Notes: generated by a model from the letters alone, not told the origin. Shown: positions 1 through 9,768, numbered from the stretch's first letter. The stretch: DNA of 64,000 bases from Halostella limicola (GCF_003675875.1 NZ_RCDI01000002.1:188786-252785), one strand, 5' to 3'. Program-made: numbers and translations.

Positions 1-455
1 GCGAGGGGCCGGTCATCGGCGACTGTCCGAACTGCGGCGACGACCACGACGGCGAACTCGTCATCAAGCAGCTCCGCAACGGCTCGCGGCTGGTCGGCTG
101 CGACCGCTACCCCGACTGCGACTACTCGCTGCCGCTCCCCCGCCGCGGCGAGATAGAGGTCACCGACGGCCGCTGCGAGGAGCACGACCTGCCCGAACTC
201 GTCGTCCACAACGGCGACGACCCGTGGGAACTGGGCTGTCCCATCTGCAACTACCAGGAGTACCAGGCCCGCGAGAGCGACTCCGGGACCGACCTCGAAG
301 CGCTCGACGGCCTCGGCGCGAAGACCGCCGAGAAGCTCGTCGAGGCGGGCATCGAGAGCCTCGACGACCTGACCGACGCCGACCCAGAAGCGGTGGCCGA
401 GGACGTCGACGGCGTGAGCGCCGACCGGATCGAGGACTGGCAGGCCGAGGCGTAG
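1..455 (+). CDS. topA: DNA topoisomerase I, C-terminal part (cut by window edge)
   Basis: This is the last 150 or so codons of a type IA topoisomerase, which relaxes negatively supercoiled DNA. The visible part has paired-cysteine zinc ribbons (CPNCGDD, then CDRYPDC, then a CPIC pair), as in the C-terminal DNA-binding tail of archaeal TopA. A helix-hairpin-helix-like segment follows (LDGLGAKTAEKLVEAGI), and the gene ends EDWQAEA. The catalytic tyrosine domain would lie upstream of the window. The reading frame is open from base 3. The family assignment rests on the tail alone, so another zinc-ribbon/HhH protein is possible but less likely. Confidence 0.82.
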   Translation, partial: EGPVIGDCPNCGDDHDGELVIKQLRNGSRLVGCDRYPDCDYSLPLPRRGEIEVTDGRCEEHDLPELVVHNGDDPWELGCPICNYQEYQARESDSGTDLEALDGLGAKTAEKLVEAGIESLDDLTDADPEAVAEDVDGVSADRIEDWQAEA

Positions 456-533
456 CGTCCGGTGACGGGCGACCTGCAACTTCCGGTGAAATTCAATTAG
501 TTTTATGAATGAAGGCGGCGAAGTTTTCGAGGA

Positions 534-2492
534 ATGGTCCCCATCAGCAGGCGCCGGCTCCTCGTAGCCGGCGGTATCACGGCCGCAGCCGGGTGTCTGT
601 CGACCGCTCCCGACGAGCGATCCAACGGCACCGACGATCCGACGACCGATAACGAGACGACCACCGACGAGGACTCCGGACTTCCCGACGCGCTCGTCGA
701 GGCCCTCGGGGTGCTTCCCGCGGAGGTAGACGGCGAGCGCCCCTCTCGCGTCGTCGTCATCTCCCCCGATCCCGACGAGCAGTACGGCGAGAGCGTCGCC
801 GACCAGTTCGGGCTCGACCCGTCGTCCGTGGACTACGGCGTCTCGGCGACGTACGACGAACAGTCCGCGTCGATCGTCGCGTTCTCCGGGTCCTACGACC
901 CCGCCGACGCGTCCGTCGAGGACGACCTGGCGACGGGGACGGTCGACGGGCAGTTGGTGGCCGCGATGGGGTACGACGACGGTGAACAGTGGACCGGTGG
1001 CATCGACGCCGCCCGGAGCGCGGCCGAGGGCTCGACCGCGTCGCTCGCGGACAGCGACCGGATCGCGACGGTGGTCGAACCCGTCGTCGACGAGCAGCTC
1101 GTCAGGGTGATCACCCGGTTCGACGGGGAGCGGAGCTACCGCCGCTGGGAGTCGCTCGACGCCGACGCGGTCGACGCGGTCGCCGTCGCGTCGACGGAAC
1201 TCGGCGAGCGGACCAGTCGACAGACGTTCGTCGCGCTGTTCTCGGACGAGTCGTCGGTCGACGCCGAGACGCTCCGCACGGCGGTCGAGAACAACTGGGG
1301 CGAGGGTATCCAGGAGCGGTCCGTGGAGACGGACGGCCGCCGCGGCGTCGTGACGATCACCTACGAGCAGCCGCCCCAGCCCGACCGCGATGCGTCGCCG
1401 GACGCCCACTTCGACATTGAGTACGATGACGGGGCCGCCGAGGCGACGGTCACGCACCGGAGCGGCGAGTCGGTCGGCGCCGAGGAGCTGACGGTGAAGG
1501 TCGACGGCGAGCCGACGGACGCCCAGTTCGCGGACGAGTACGACACGGTCGAAGCGGGCGACGCGATCACCGTCGCCGCGGACCCGTTCTCGCACGTCCG
1601 GGTGCGCTGGGAGGACCCGGAGGACGAGGAGACGTTCGACCACCTCGCCGACCGCATCGCGTACGACCGCTCGTCCTTCGAGACGGCCTACGCCGTCGAC
1701 GCCGAGCGGGTGACGATCACCTACACCGGTGACCAGCCGGCCGATACGGACCGGCTCGAAGTCGACCACCGGCGGGACGTCCGAGACGACGACGCGTACG
1801 AGCGGCCGGAGGAGACGCCCGTCTCCGAGTACCATGAGACCCTGACGGCCGGGGACGAGATCGTCGTCGAGGGCGTGACCCCCGGCGACCGAGTGAGCAT
1901 CTCCTGTACCGTCGAGGTGGGCAACGGCGCGTACGGGACGAGCGTCGTGTCGGTCGCCGCCCGGCCGTCCGGCTACTTCGCCGTGGAGCGCGAGAACGGC
2001 GAGACGAGCCTCGTGTACGCCGGAGACGCCGGCCACGCCGCTATCGACGCCTCGGTCGACGAGTACAGGGTGCTGGTCGACGGCGAACCGGCGGCGACCC
2101 AGTTCGCGGACCGGTACGACGAGCTCTCCGAGGGCGACGCGATCGACCTCGACGCCGACCTCGGCGCCGAGGTGACGGTCGAGTGGGTCGGCGCCGACGA
2201 GCGGATGGAGGTGACGTCGCAGGTCGTCACCCCCGACGTCTCGTTTGCGTTCGATACGCTCGACGACGGGCGGGTCGAGATCACCCACGACGGCGGCGAA
2301 CCCGTCGACGCCGGGGATCTGACGGTCACGTTCCACGGCGACGGGCCCAGCGAGGACACGGTCGCCTGGGGCGAGTCCGGTGAAACGGTCGAGGAGGGCG
2401 ACTCGATCACCGTCGAGGTTCCCGACGACGCCCGGTACGTCATCGTCCAGCACGGCGACCGAGGGCTCGACGGCGAGCGCCTCGAAGACTGA
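534..2492 (+). CDS. Tat-type lipoprotein with four pilin-tail-like beta repeats
   Basis: A 652-residue secreted protein of unknown function. The N-terminus has a twin-arginine signal (RRRLLVAGG) ending in a lipobox with Cys21, so it is probably exported folded and lipid-anchored outside the membrane. A Thr/Asp/Glu linker follows. The C-terminal half holds four degenerate modules, near residues 303, 393, 490 and 580. Each has a pattern like ITHDGGEPVDAGDLTV followed by an acidic EGDSITV turn. This resembles the C-terminal beta domain that follows the hydrophobic helix in haloarchaeal type IV pilins, but no pilin helix is present. The ATG lies just after a TATA-like ttttatgaat. Confidence 0.8.
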   Translation: MVPISRRRLLVAGGITAAAGCLSTAPDERSNGTDDPTTDNETTTDEDSGLPDALVEALGVLPAEVDGERPSRVVVISPDPDEQYGESVADQFGLDPSSVDYGVSATYDEQSASIVAFSGSYDPADASVEDDLATGTVDGQLVAAMGYDDGEQWTGGIDAARSAAEGSTASLADSDRIATVVEPVVDEQLVRVITRFDGERSYRRWESLDADAVDAVAVASTELGERTSRQTFVALFSDESSVDAETLRTAVENNWGEGIQERSVETDGRRGVVTITYEQPPQPDRDASPDAHFDIEYDDGAAEATVTHRSGESVGAEELTVKVDGEPTDAQFADEYDTVEAGDAITVAADPFSHVRVRWEDPEDEETFDHLADRIAYDRSSFETAYAVDAERVTITYTGDQPADTDRLEVDHRRDVRDDDAYERPEETPVSEYHETLTAGDEIVVEGVTPGDRVSISCTVEVGNGAYGTSVVSVAARPSGYFAVERENGETSLVYAGDAGHAAIDASVDEYRVLVDGEPAATQFADRYDELSEGDAIDLDADLGAEVTVEWVGADERMEVTSQVVTPDVSFAFDTLDDGRVEITHDGGEPVDAGDLTVTFHGDGPSEDTVAWGESGETVEEGDSITVEVPDDARYVIVQHGDRGLDGERLED

Positions 2493-2552
2493 GGCGGCGA
2501 CGGCCGCGCGCGGACTCGGTGCGCGATTCGGCCGGGTCCCCGTCGGTCGCGG

Positions 2553-2939
2553 TCACGCTGCTTTCGCCACGGCTTCGATCTCGACGAGCATCTCGGGGTC
2601 GATCAGCCGCTCGACCTGCACCATGCTCGTCGCGGGCCGGACGTCGCCGAACGTCTCGCGGTGGGCGCGGCCGATCGCCTCCCACTGCTCGATGTCCGTG
2701 ACGTACACGCGCGTTCGGACCACGTCGTCGGCGCTCGCGCCGGCGGCCTCAAGCGCGTCCTCGACGTTCGCGAGCGCCTGCTTCGCCTGCGCGTACGGGT
2801 CGCCTTCGCCGACTAGCTCCCCGTTCTCGTCGGTCGCGGTGGTCCCCGAGACGTGTATCTCGTCCCCGGCGCGCACGGCCCTGGCGTAGCCGACCGCGGT
2901 CTCCCACGCGGTGTCGCTCTCCACCGTCTTCCGGTCCAT
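2553..2939 (-). CDS. Rid family protein (RidA/YjgF-like)
   Basis: A 128-residue protein of the trimeric Rid family. RidA members hydrolyse reactive enamines and imines made by PLP enzymes. The family pattern is clear: [17 protein letters not shown], then [19 protein letters not shown], then [10 protein letters not shown] and [16 protein letters not shown]. The position of the arginine that RidA uses for deaminase activity (Arg105 in E. coli numbering, in a PARS motif) is Thr104 here (PATS). This points to a non-deaminase Rid subgroup. It is convergent with nothing close and is divergent from the GGGP synthase gene. Confidence 0.88.
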   Translation of the reverse strand: MDRKTVESDTAWETAVGYARAVRAGDEIHVSGTTATDENGELVGEGDPYAQAKQALANVEDALEAAGASADDVVRTRVYVTDIEQWEAIGRAHRETFGDVRPATSMVQVERLIDPEMLVEIEAVAKAA

Positions 2940-3074
2940 GCGGCGCGTCTCGACGGGTCGCGTGAAAACGGTTCCGGCGACGGACGCGGCGGGCGGGACC
3001 GACGGACGCGTCCGCGTCCGACGCCGACCGGCGGTTTCGAAGGGGTTTTGACGGACTATTTTAAATGCGCTCGT

Positions 3075-3773
3075 ATGACTGAAGCGTGGGCCGATTGGGA
3101 CCACATCGTGAAGATCGACCCCGACAAGACGCTGGTCGAGGGCGAGACGTTCGAGGACGTCTGCGAGACGGGCACGGACGCGCTCGAGATCGGCGGCACG
3201 CTGGACGTGACCAGCGAGAAGATGGAGCGCGTCATCGACGCCTGCGCGAAGTACGACGTGCCGCTCTATCAGGAGCCGAGCAACCCGGCGGTCGTCGTCC
3301 ACGACGACGCGGTCGACGGTTTCCTCGTCCCCGTCGTGTTGAACGCGGGCGACGTGGCGTGGATCACCGGCGCGCACAAGGAGTGGGTGAAGGCGGACGA
3401 CGTGGACTGGGGGCGCACGACCACGGAGGCGTACATCATCCTCAACTCAGAGGCGAGCGCGGCCCAGCTCACGCAGGCCGACTGCGACCAGAGCGCGGAG
3501 GACGTCGCGGCCTACGCCGAGGTCGCCGAGCAGATGTTCGGTCAGGAGATCGTCTACGTCGAGTACTCCGGCACCCTCGGCGACCCCGAGAAGGTCCGCG
3601 CCGCGGCCGACGCGCTCGACGAGGCGACGCTCTTCTACGGCGGCGGCATCCACGACTACGACTCCGCGCACACGATGGGCGAGCACGCGGACGTGGTCGT
3701 CGTGGGCGATCTGGTCCACGACGAGGGCGTCGACGCGGTCCGCGAGACCGTCGAGGGCGCGAAGGACGCCTGA
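3075..3773 (+). CDS. Geranylgeranylglyceryl phosphate synthase
   Basis: A 232-residue (beta/alpha)8 prenyltransferase that joins geranylgeranyl diphosphate to sn-glycerol-1-phosphate, the first committed step of archaeal ether lipids. Family motifs are present: DPDKTL near the start (metal/substrate loop), [20 protein letters not shown], the FYGGGIHD phosphate loop and [15 protein letters not shown] at the end. The ATG at 3075 ([10 protein letters not shown]) was chosen because it begins the conserved domain. Codons further upstream in the same frame encode non-conserved, low-complexity residues. The stop lies only 11 bases from the convergent transporter gene. Confidence 0.95.
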   Translation: MTEAWADWDHIVKIDPDKTLVEGETFEDVCETGTDALEIGGTLDVTSEKMERVIDACAKYDVPLYQEPSNPAVVVHDDAVDGFLVPVVLNAGDVAWITGAHKEWVKADDVDWGRTTTEAYIILNSEASAAQLTQADCDQSAEDVAAYAEVAEQMFGQEIVYVEYSGTLGDPEKVRAAADALDEATLFYGGGIHDYDSAHTMGEHADVVVVGDLVHDEGVDAVRETVEGAKDA

Positions 3774-3783
3774 GCCGTCGGCG

Positions 3784-5991
3784 TCAGAACACGACGCGCT
3801 CGACGATGCGGCGGAGCGGCCCGGACCGCCCCTCCTTCGAGTCTATCTGGATCGCCGTGCAGTCGACGCTGTCGACGATCCTGTCCGCCGGCCGCCCGAA
3901 CAGGTTCCCCCGGATCCGTCCACCGTCCGTGCCGATGACCAGCACGTCACTGGGGTCGGTGACGGAGACGAAATCCCGCTCGGGGTCGTCGGTCCGGACG
4001 ATCGAGCGGTTCACCGGAACCGAACACAGCGACTCCAGTTCCGCGAGGTACTCGTCTATCGTCTCGCGGCGCGTCTCGGTGGCCGCGCCGTCGAGCGGGT
4101 AGAGCAGGTCGATCCGGGCGCCGGCCTCGCTCGCCAGCGCGTTCGCGACGGCGATCTTCCGCGGGTCGAACGGCCCGCGGTCGGTGACGACCGTGATGGA
4201 GTGGATCCGGTCCAGGTCGCGGTCCTCGATGAGCAACACGTCGCAGGGCGCGTTCCGGGTGATCCACTCGATGCTGGTGCCGAACACCGACGCGTACAGC
4301 GGGTCGTCCGCGCGCTCCAGCAGGAGGAAGTCCGCGTCCTCGTGCCCGGCGAAGTTGACGATAGCCCGCTTCGTGTCGTGGCTGACGATCTCGCCGTAGT
4401 GGACCGGCACGTCGAACTCGTCGGTGAGTTCGGCCGTCCACTCCTCGAACTCCACGTCGGCGGGTGACTGCGTCTCCGACACGTGTTCGAGCGGCGCCTG
4501 GTCGGGCACCTCGTCGAACTGGACGACGGTGACGCTCCCGTCGTTCTCCCGCGCGATGTCGGCGGCGATCCGCAACAGCGTCCGCTCGCGCCGCTCGCTC
4601 GTGTCCTCGGTGATCGCGACCAGCACCTCGTAGCCGTCGACTTCCTCGAAGGTGGACTTCGTCCGCTCGACGGCCTTGCGGCCGACCGTCCGGCGCATGA
4701 CGTCCGTCGCCGCTCCCTCGCGGTCGACCTGACCCCGGGCGTAGTAGAAGTACCACAGCCCGGACCCGACGGTGATGACGACCGCACCGACGAGCGGGAT
4801 CGTCCCCATGTAGCCGATGAGGAGGAAGCCGCCGGCGATCCCCGCGATCTGGGTCCAGGGGTACAGCGGCGACTCGAAGCTCGGGTCGTAGTCGCCGACG
4901 TTCCCCTCGCGGAAGGCGATGACGGCGCCGTTGACCAGCGCGAACACGATGATCTGGAAGGCGCTGGCGAGCTTCGCGATCTGGAGGATCGGGACGAACG
5001 CGATGAGCAGGAGCATCACGGCGCCGGTGAGCGTGATCGCCCGGGCCGGCGTGCCCCACTCCTCGTGGATCTCGGTCAGGGACTCGGGCGCGAGCTGGTC
5101 ACGGGCCATCGCGAACGGGTAGCGAGACGAGGAGAGGATGCCGGCGTTCGCCGTGCTGACGAGGGCGAGAACGGCCGCGACGATGATGGCGATGACGCCC
5201 GGCATCGCGAGCGTCGCCTCGGCGGCGTGGATCATCGGCACGCCCGAGTCGCTGAGCAGGTCGGGCGGCGTCACGCCCACCATCACGACGACGATGAGGA
5301 CGTACAGCAGGGTCGTGAACGCGAGCGAGCCGAGGATCCCGAGCGGGATGTTCCGGTCGGGGTTCTCGACCTCCTCGGCGACGCTCGCGATCTTCGTCAC
5401 CCCCGCGTAGGAGACGAACACGAGGCCGGTCGCCGCGAGCAACCCGCCGGATCCCTTGTCGAAGAAGCCGCCGTAGTAGGCGTTCGACGTCGACGGCAGC
5501 CCGCCGACGACGAACCAGACCATGGCCGCGAGCATGACGGCGACGATGGCGATCTGGAGGCGCCCGGTCTGTTTCGCGCCGAAGAGGTTGACGAGGACGA
5601 GGACGGCCGCCAGCGCGAGCGCGACCGGTTTCACCGGCAGGTCGAACAGGTACAGCAGGTAGGGGACGCCGCCGACCAGCGCCAGCGCGCCCTTAAACGA
5701 GAGGGAGAACCAGGTGCCGACGCCCGCGATGGTGCCGAGCAGCGGGCCCATGCCGCGCTCGATGTAGATGTAGGTGCCGCCGGCCTCCGGCATTGCGGTC
5801 GCCATCTCCGCCTTGCTCAGGGCGGCCGGCAGGACGAGTACCCCCGCGAGCAGGTACGCGAGGATGACGGCCGGGCCCGCCGTCTTCAGTGCCAGGCCGG
5901 GGAGGATGAAGATCCCGCTCCCGACCATCGCGCCGATGCTTATCGCTATCACCGCGAACAGTCCGAGGTCTCGTTCTAGTTCCTTCGGCAT
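3784..5991 (-). CDS. APC-family amino acid permease with C-terminal Usp domains
   Basis: A 735-residue membrane transporter fusion. The first 430 or so residues are an amino acid-polyamine-organocation permease of about 12 helices. It carries the family's unwound first helix motif (SIGAMVGSGIFILPG) and EAGGTYIYIERGMG. The C-terminal 290 or so residues form two universal-stress-protein folds (starts VLVAITED and SITVVTDRG). Such fusions are common in haloarchaea and are thought to let nucleotide or stress signals control uptake. The substrate cannot be read from sequence; cationic or neutral amino acids are likely. The gene lies 3 bases downstream of the TrkA-N gene, so the two are probably co-transcribed. 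Confidence 0.92.
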   Translation of the reverse strand: MPKELERDLGLFAVIAISIGAMVGSGIFILPGLALKTAGPAVILAYLLAGVLVLPAALSKAEMATAMPEAGGTYIYIERGMGPLLGTIAGVGTWFSLSFKGALALVGGVPYLLYLFDLPVKPVALALAAVLVLVNLFGAKQTGRLQIAIVAVMLAAMVWFVVGGLPSTSNAYYGGFFDKGSGGLLAATGLVFVSYAGVTKIASVAEEVENPDRNIPLGILGSLAFTTLLYVLIVVVMVGVTPPDLLSDSGVPMIHAAEATLAMPGVIAIIVAAVLALVSTANAGILSSSRYPFAMARDQLAPESLTEIHEEWGTPARAITLTGAVMLLLIAFVPILQIAKLASAFQIIVFALVNGAVIAFREGNVGDYDPSFESPLYPWTQIAGIAGGFLLIGYMGTIPLVGAVVITVGSGLWYFYYARGQVDREGAATDVMRRTVGRKAVERTKSTFEEVDGYEVLVAITEDTSERRERTLLRIAADIARENDGSVTVVQFDEVPDQAPLEHVSETQSPADVEFEEWTAELTDEFDVPVHYGEIVSHDTKRAIVNFAGHEDADFLLLERADDPLYASVFGTSIEWITRNAPCDVLLIEDRDLDRIHSITVVTDRGPFDPRKIAVANALASEAGARIDLLYPLDGAATETRRETIDEYLAELESLCSVPVNRSIVRTDDPERDFVSVTDPSDVLVIGTDGGRIRGNLFGRPADRIVDSVDCTAIQIDSKEGRSGPLRRIVERVVF

Positions 5992-5994
5992 GAG

Positions 5995-6441
5995 TCAGGT
6001 CGTCAGTCGGTCGGCTATCTCTTCGGCGAACATCGAGGAGACGCAGACTGTGTCCACGTCGACGCCGTCGAACGCGTCCGCGTTCCGCGGGTCGGCGAGG
6101 CGGACGACGACGTCGTCGACGTCCAGTTCCGTCCGGAGGAGCTGCGCGACGAGGACGTTTCGCCCGTCGCGCCCGCTGGCGACGACGGCCAGATCCGCGT
6201 CGCCGACGCCGGCGCGCCGGAGCGACAGGGGGTCCGTCAGGTCCGCGGGGCGGGCGTCGAGACCGGCGCTCTCCGCGGCGGCGACGGTCTCGTCGTCCCC
6301 GGCGACGAACGTCGACTCGACGGCGTCCGCCAGGTTCTGCGCGATGCCGATCCCGACGCCGTCGTCGCCGATCACGTAGGCACGGAACGCCCCGTTTCCG
6401 GACCGGTCGTCGGAGGCCCCGCGAGGCTGAGTCCTAGCCAT
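5995..6441 (-). CDS. TrkA-N (RCK) domain protein
   Basis: A 148-residue cytoplasmic protein with a single Rossmann-type TrkA-N fold. The nucleotide-binding glycine loop is AYVIGDDGVGIGIAQNL, an acidic residue pair follows in VAGDDE, and a second half reads LAVVASGRDGRNVLVAQLLR. RCK domains bind NAD(H) or other nucleotides and gate ion or solute transporters. With only 3 bases before the APC-Usp gene, it is likely a regulatory subunit of that permease. It lacks the TrkA-C ligand domain. An AT-rich stretch near 6595-6625 (tatattctctatatattcc) probably holds the operon promoter. Confidence 0.88.
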   Translation of the reverse strand: MARTQPRGASDDRSGNGAFRAYVIGDDGVGIGIAQNLADAVESTFVAGDDETVAAAESAGLDARPADLTDPLSLRRAGVGDADLAVVASGRDGRNVLVAQLLRTELDVDDVVVRLADPRNADAFDGVDVDTVCVSSMFAEEIADRLTT

Positions 6442-6727
6442 GGGCCCTGCCGACGACGCGGTTCGGTGCGAGGCGCGGGGCCCGTGCGGTACTGACCGGG
6501 ACGAGGCGGATAATGGAGGTCGATCTGTGGCTCATGGTTGGCTCCGTAGGAGTGAATGATTGCTGCATCCGCATAAACTCGCTGGTGTGATTCGTGAATC
6601 CCGATTATATTCTCTATATATTCCTGAACCGTCCTAGACGATCGATCGGGGCAGTTCGGGAACGGGGCGGATCCGTCGGCGCACCCGTCTCTGAGGACGG
6701 GGGTGGGGGAGAAGAGGTGAGGTGTCG

Positions 6728-7195
6728 CTACACCTCGACGTCGAACCCGTGGAAGGCGTGTTCGTACTCGTTGCGTATCAGGTCCTCGTCGACGACCTCG
6801 AGGCCGAGTTCGTCGAGGTCCTGCCCGATCCTGCTGAGGTCGTCGCTGTCCGCCCCGACGGCCTCGACGTGGACGTTCTCGGTGCCGGTCATGACCTCGC
6901 GGACGGCGACGACCCCCGGCACTTCCAGCGCCTCGCGGGCGAGGGACTCCCGCTGGGGGATCGGCGCGGTGCAGACGATGAGCGTCCGGAGCTGGTAGCC
7001 CGCCTCCTCGTAGTTGACCTCGGGTCGGTACCCGGTGACGATGCCCGCTTTCTCCAGGTTTCGGATACGGTTGCGCACCGTGCTCGCGGAGACGCCCGCG
7101 CGGTCGGCTATCTCGCTCGCCGAGGTCTTGCGCGCGTCCTGCTGGAGGCTGTGTACGATCCGCCTGTCGAGGTCGTCGAGCGGCTCCTCGCTCAT
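6728..7195 (-). CDS. Lrp/AsnC-family transcriptional regulator
   Basis: A 155-residue DNA-binding regulator. The N-terminal winged HTH reads [16 protein letters not shown] and [19 protein letters not shown]-type effector domain follows ([17 protein letters not shown] through [13 protein letters not shown]). The start at 7195 ([10 protein letters not shown]) matches the usual family start, and a TATA-like ttactttt lies about 20-30 bases upstream; further upstream the frame crosses that promoter. It is divergent from aspS. Lrp proteins sense amino acids or their derivatives, but the target here is not shown. Confidence 0.92.
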   Translation of the reverse strand: MSEEPLDDLDRRIVHSLQQDARKTSASEIADRAGVSASTVRNRIRNLEKAGIVTGYRPEVNYEEAGYQLRTLIVCTAPIPQRESLAREALEVPGVVAVREVMTGTENVHVEAVGADSDDLSRIGQDLDELGLEVVDEDLIRNEYEHAFHGFDVEV

Positions 7196-7291
7196 ACGCG
7201 GGAGTAATCGCCCCACGAAAAGTAACTTTTCCCGCGGGAGCGCCGCCCGTACTGTGCGACCGCGTCCCATCCCTGTGGCTCGAAAAGACGG

Positions 7292-7299
7292 TTTTTAAG
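7292..7299 (+). promoter_or_regulatory. TATA box of aspS
   Basis: The AT run tttttaag lies 25-32 bases before the aspS ATG in otherwise GC-rich DNA. That spacing fits an archaeal TATA box giving a leaderless mRNA that starts at or next to the start codon. Confidence 0.6.
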
Positions 7300-7323
7300 A
7301 CTCGGCCGCCTGAACGGGCGGGT

Positions 7324-8625
7324 ATGGAGAACAGGACCTACACCGCGGACGCCGAACCGGGCGACACCGTCACCGTCGCCGGGTGGGCACACGAGATCCG
7401 CGACCTCGGCGGCATCGCCTTCCTCATCGTCCGCGACACGACCGGCAAGATCCAGGTCAAGTTCGAGAAAGACGAGATGGACGACGACCTCGTCGAGACG
7501 GGCGTCAACGTCAACCGCGAGAGCGTCGTCCGCGTCAGCGGCGACGTCGAGGAGGAGGAGCGCGCGCCGACCGGCGTCGAGGTCGTCCCCGACGAGGTCG
7601 AAGTGATCGCGGAAGCCGACCCCGAACTCCCGCTCGACCCGTCGGGCAAGGTCGACGCCGACCTCTCGACGCGGCTCGACAACCGCACCCTCGACCTCCG
7701 CATGGAGGAGTCGAAGGCCATCTTCGAGATCCGCGCGGAGGTGCTGCGCTCGGTCCGCGAGCAGTTCCGCGAACTCGGCGGTACCGAGATCAACACGCCG
7801 AAGATCGTCGCCACCGGCACGGAGGGCGGGACGGAGCTGTTCCCGATCACGTACTTCGGCCGCGAGGCGTTCATGAACCAGAGCCCCCAGCTGTTCAAGC
7901 AGCTGATGGTCGGCTCCGGTCTCGAACGCGTCTTCGAGATCGGCCCGATCTTCCGCGCCGAGGAGCACAACACGCCGCGGCACCTCAACGAGGCGACCTC
8001 CATCGACTTCGAGAGCGCCTTCTTCGACCACGAGGACGCGATGGACGCCTGCGAGGCGGTCGTGAAGGCCGCCTACGAGGGCGTCGCCGAGAACTGCCAG
8101 GAGCAACTCGAGACGCTCGGGTACGAGGACTTCGAAGCGCCGTCGGGCGAGTTCCCGCGGCTCACCTACGAGGAGGCCATCGAGCGCATCAACGCGACCG
8201 GCCAGCTCGACGAGCAGCTCGTCTGGGGCGACGACCTGCCGACCGAGGGCGAGCACGCGCTCGGCGAGGAGGTCGGCGAACACTACTTCATCACGGACTG
8301 GCCCAGCGAGATCAAGCCGTTCTACATCAAGGACCACGACGACGACGAGGAGCTGTCGACCGGCTTCGACCTGATGCACCCGACGATGGAGCTCGTCTCC
8401 GGCGGCCAGCGTGAGCACCGCCACGAGCGCCTCATCGAGGGCTTCGAGCAGCAGGGCCTCGACCCCGACGCCTTCGAGTATTACACCAAGATGTTCAAGT
8501 ACGGCATGCCACCCCACGCCGGGTGGGGCCTCGGCGGTGAGCGCCTCGTCATGACGATGCTCGGCCTCGACAACATCCGGGAAGCCGTCCTCTTCCCGCG
8601 GGATCGCCAGCGTCTGAGCCCGTAA
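7324..8625 (+). CDS. aspS: Aspartyl-tRNA synthetase, archaeal type
   Basis: A 433-residue class IIb synthetase that charges tRNA-Asp. An N-terminal OB fold ([15 protein letters not shown]) binds the anticodon. The catalytic domain shows motif 2 ([19 protein letters not shown]), [10 protein letters not shown] and motif 3 ([16 protein letters not shown]), and ends [11 protein letters not shown]. His23 occupies the position that is Trp26 in the Asp-specific Thermococcus enzyme. A histidine there goes with relaxed specificity in other archaea, so this enzyme may also make Asp-tRNA-Asn for GatCAB amidation. That is an inference. The promoter is a TATA box about 27 bases upstream. Confidence 0.97.
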   Translation: MENRTYTADAEPGDTVTVAGWAHEIRDLGGIAFLIVRDTTGKIQVKFEKDEMDDDLVETGVNVNRESVVRVSGDVEEEERAPTGVEVVPDEVEVIAEADPELPLDPSGKVDADLSTRLDNRTLDLRMEESKAIFEIRAEVLRSVREQFRELGGTEINTPKIVATGTEGGTELFPITYFGREAFMNQSPQLFKQLMVGSGLERVFEIGPIFRAEEHNTPRHLNEATSIDFESAFFDHEDAMDACEAVVKAAYEGVAENCQEQLETLGYEDFEAPSGEFPRLTYEEAIERINATGQLDEQLVWGDDLPTEGEHALGEEVGEHYFITDWPSEIKPFYIKDHDDDEELSTGFDLMHPTMELVSGGQREHRHERLIEGFEQQGLDPDAFEYYTKMFKYGMPPHAGWGLGGERLVMTMLGLDNIREAVLFPRDRQRLSP

Positions 8626-8686
8626 ACGCCGGACGGACGGGAACGACCGTCCCCGTTCGCTCGGCCCGATCGACTTTTCCGCCGAC

Positions 8687-9475
8687 TCACTCTCCGCCGC
8701 CGACCACGTGGCCGTACTTCAGCAGCGCGACGAAGATGGTCCCGCCGACGGCGTTGCCGACGCTCGCGGCGACGAGGAACTCGACGTAGTCGACGAGGGC
8801 GACCTCCGAGGAGGCGAGCAGGCCGGCGACGATCTCGACGTTCCCGGCGATGCAGTGGGGGAGATGAGCCAGCCCGATAGCCGTCGTCACCAGCCACACG
8901 AAAAACGCCCGGCTGATCGACTCCTGGGCGGCGCTGACGAGCCACGAGACGAGGCCCATCAGCCAGCCGGCGAGAACGCCGCCGGCGAGCAGTGTCACGA
9001 CGTCCTGCGTCGTGTACGTCAGCGCGATCTCCTCGAACGCGTGGGGGTCGACGGTGCCGACCGACGGCATGATGGTGACCATCAGCACGGCGAACGCCGC
9101 GCCGCCGACCACGTTCGCCGAGTAGACGATGGCCCAGAGGCGACCCAGCTGGCCGACCGACGCCTGCCCGCCGAGCACCGGGAGCACCGCCAGCGTCGTG
9201 TGTTCGGTGAACAGCTCGGACCGGCCAAGGACGACGAGGATGAACCCGACGGCGTACATGTTGGCGACGAGTATCTCCGTCGTCGCGACGCTGAACGTGC
9301 CGCCGGCCAGCGTCACCATCACGGCCATCAGCAGCGGTCCGAAGCCGATGTCCAGCCCGGCCGACAGCGCGGAGAGGCCGAGCCCGAGCGCCCCGCGGTT
9401 CAGTTCCTCCAGTCCGGTCTCTATCTCCTGTTCGAGGATGTCTTCGTAAGGGGTCTGTTTTCCTGATAGGGCCAT
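8687..9475 (-). CDS. Formate/nitrite transporter (FNT) family protein
   Basis: A 262-residue pentameric-channel family protein with six predicted membrane helices. The FNT pattern is recognisable: LEELNRGALGLGLSALSAGL at the N-terminus, GRSELFTEHTTLAVLPV after helix 2, and AHLPHCIAGNVEIVAGL with the histidine-containing fifth-helix loop, followed by NAVGGTIFVALLKYGHV. FNT channels carry small monovalent anions such as formate, nitrite or hydrosulfide. The closest group seems to be the YfdC-like branch, whose substrate is not known. It is convergent with aspS, and the intergenic gap holds nothing else recognisable. Confidence 0.9.
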   Translation of the reverse strand: MALSGKQTPYEDILEQEIETGLEELNRGALGLGLSALSAGLDIGFGPLLMAVMVTLAGGTFSVATTEILVANMYAVGFILVVLGRSELFTEHTTLAVLPVLGGQASVGQLGRLWAIVYSANVVGGAAFAVLMVTIMPSVGTVDPHAFEEIALTYTTQDVVTLLAGGVLAGWLMGLVSWLVSAAQESISRAFFVWLVTTAIGLAHLPHCIAGNVEIVAGLLASSEVALVDYVEFLVAASVGNAVGGTIFVALLKYGHVVGGGE

Positions 9476-9768
9476 GTGTATCGCTGTCCCGTCGGTTGCT
9501 GATGACGCCGCCGCGAGCGGGTGGTGTCCGGCTACTCGACGGGCGATCGCTTTCGGGCTACCACGACGACGTGGAAAAAGACCGTTCGCGTCCGTCTGAT
9601 ACGTCGACTCCGGACCCTGACCGACCTTTCGTGCGGTCGTCGGCCTCGCGGTGGCCGTCTCCGTCGTCGTCCCGTGGATGACGGCGACGCCCGTGGTGGA
9701 GCCGCTGGACGAGCGCGCCGCGGACGAGATGGAAAACGGTTAACGACCGCGCTTCTCACGGGAGGGTA
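9476..9768. other. Intergenic region between FNT gene and pantoate kinase
   Basis: This gap of about 290 bases holds the upstream region of the leftward FNT gene and, at its right end, a weak TATA-like ggttaacg about 27 bases before the pantoate kinase ATG. A short hydrophobic open frame at 9651-9743 is listed separately. I see no RNA gene or repeat. Confidence 0.4.
9651..9743 (+). CDS. Possible small membrane peptide or gene remnant
   Basis: From a GTG at 9651 there is a 30-codon frame with one hydrophobic stretch (VAVSVVVPWMTATPVVEPL), an acidic tail (DERAADEMENG) and G/C-rich third positions. The frame is open a little further upstream but has no better start. It could be a small membrane peptide or the 3' remnant of a lost gene. 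There is no clear ribosome-binding site, so this is weak. Confidence 0.22.
   Translation: MAVSVVVPWMTATPVVEPLDERAADEMENG

Noticed and set aside
4483-5979. 498-codon plus-strand open frame opposite the APC permease
   Set aside because: The product is Arg/Asp/Gly-rich without domains, while the minus strand encodes a full permease.
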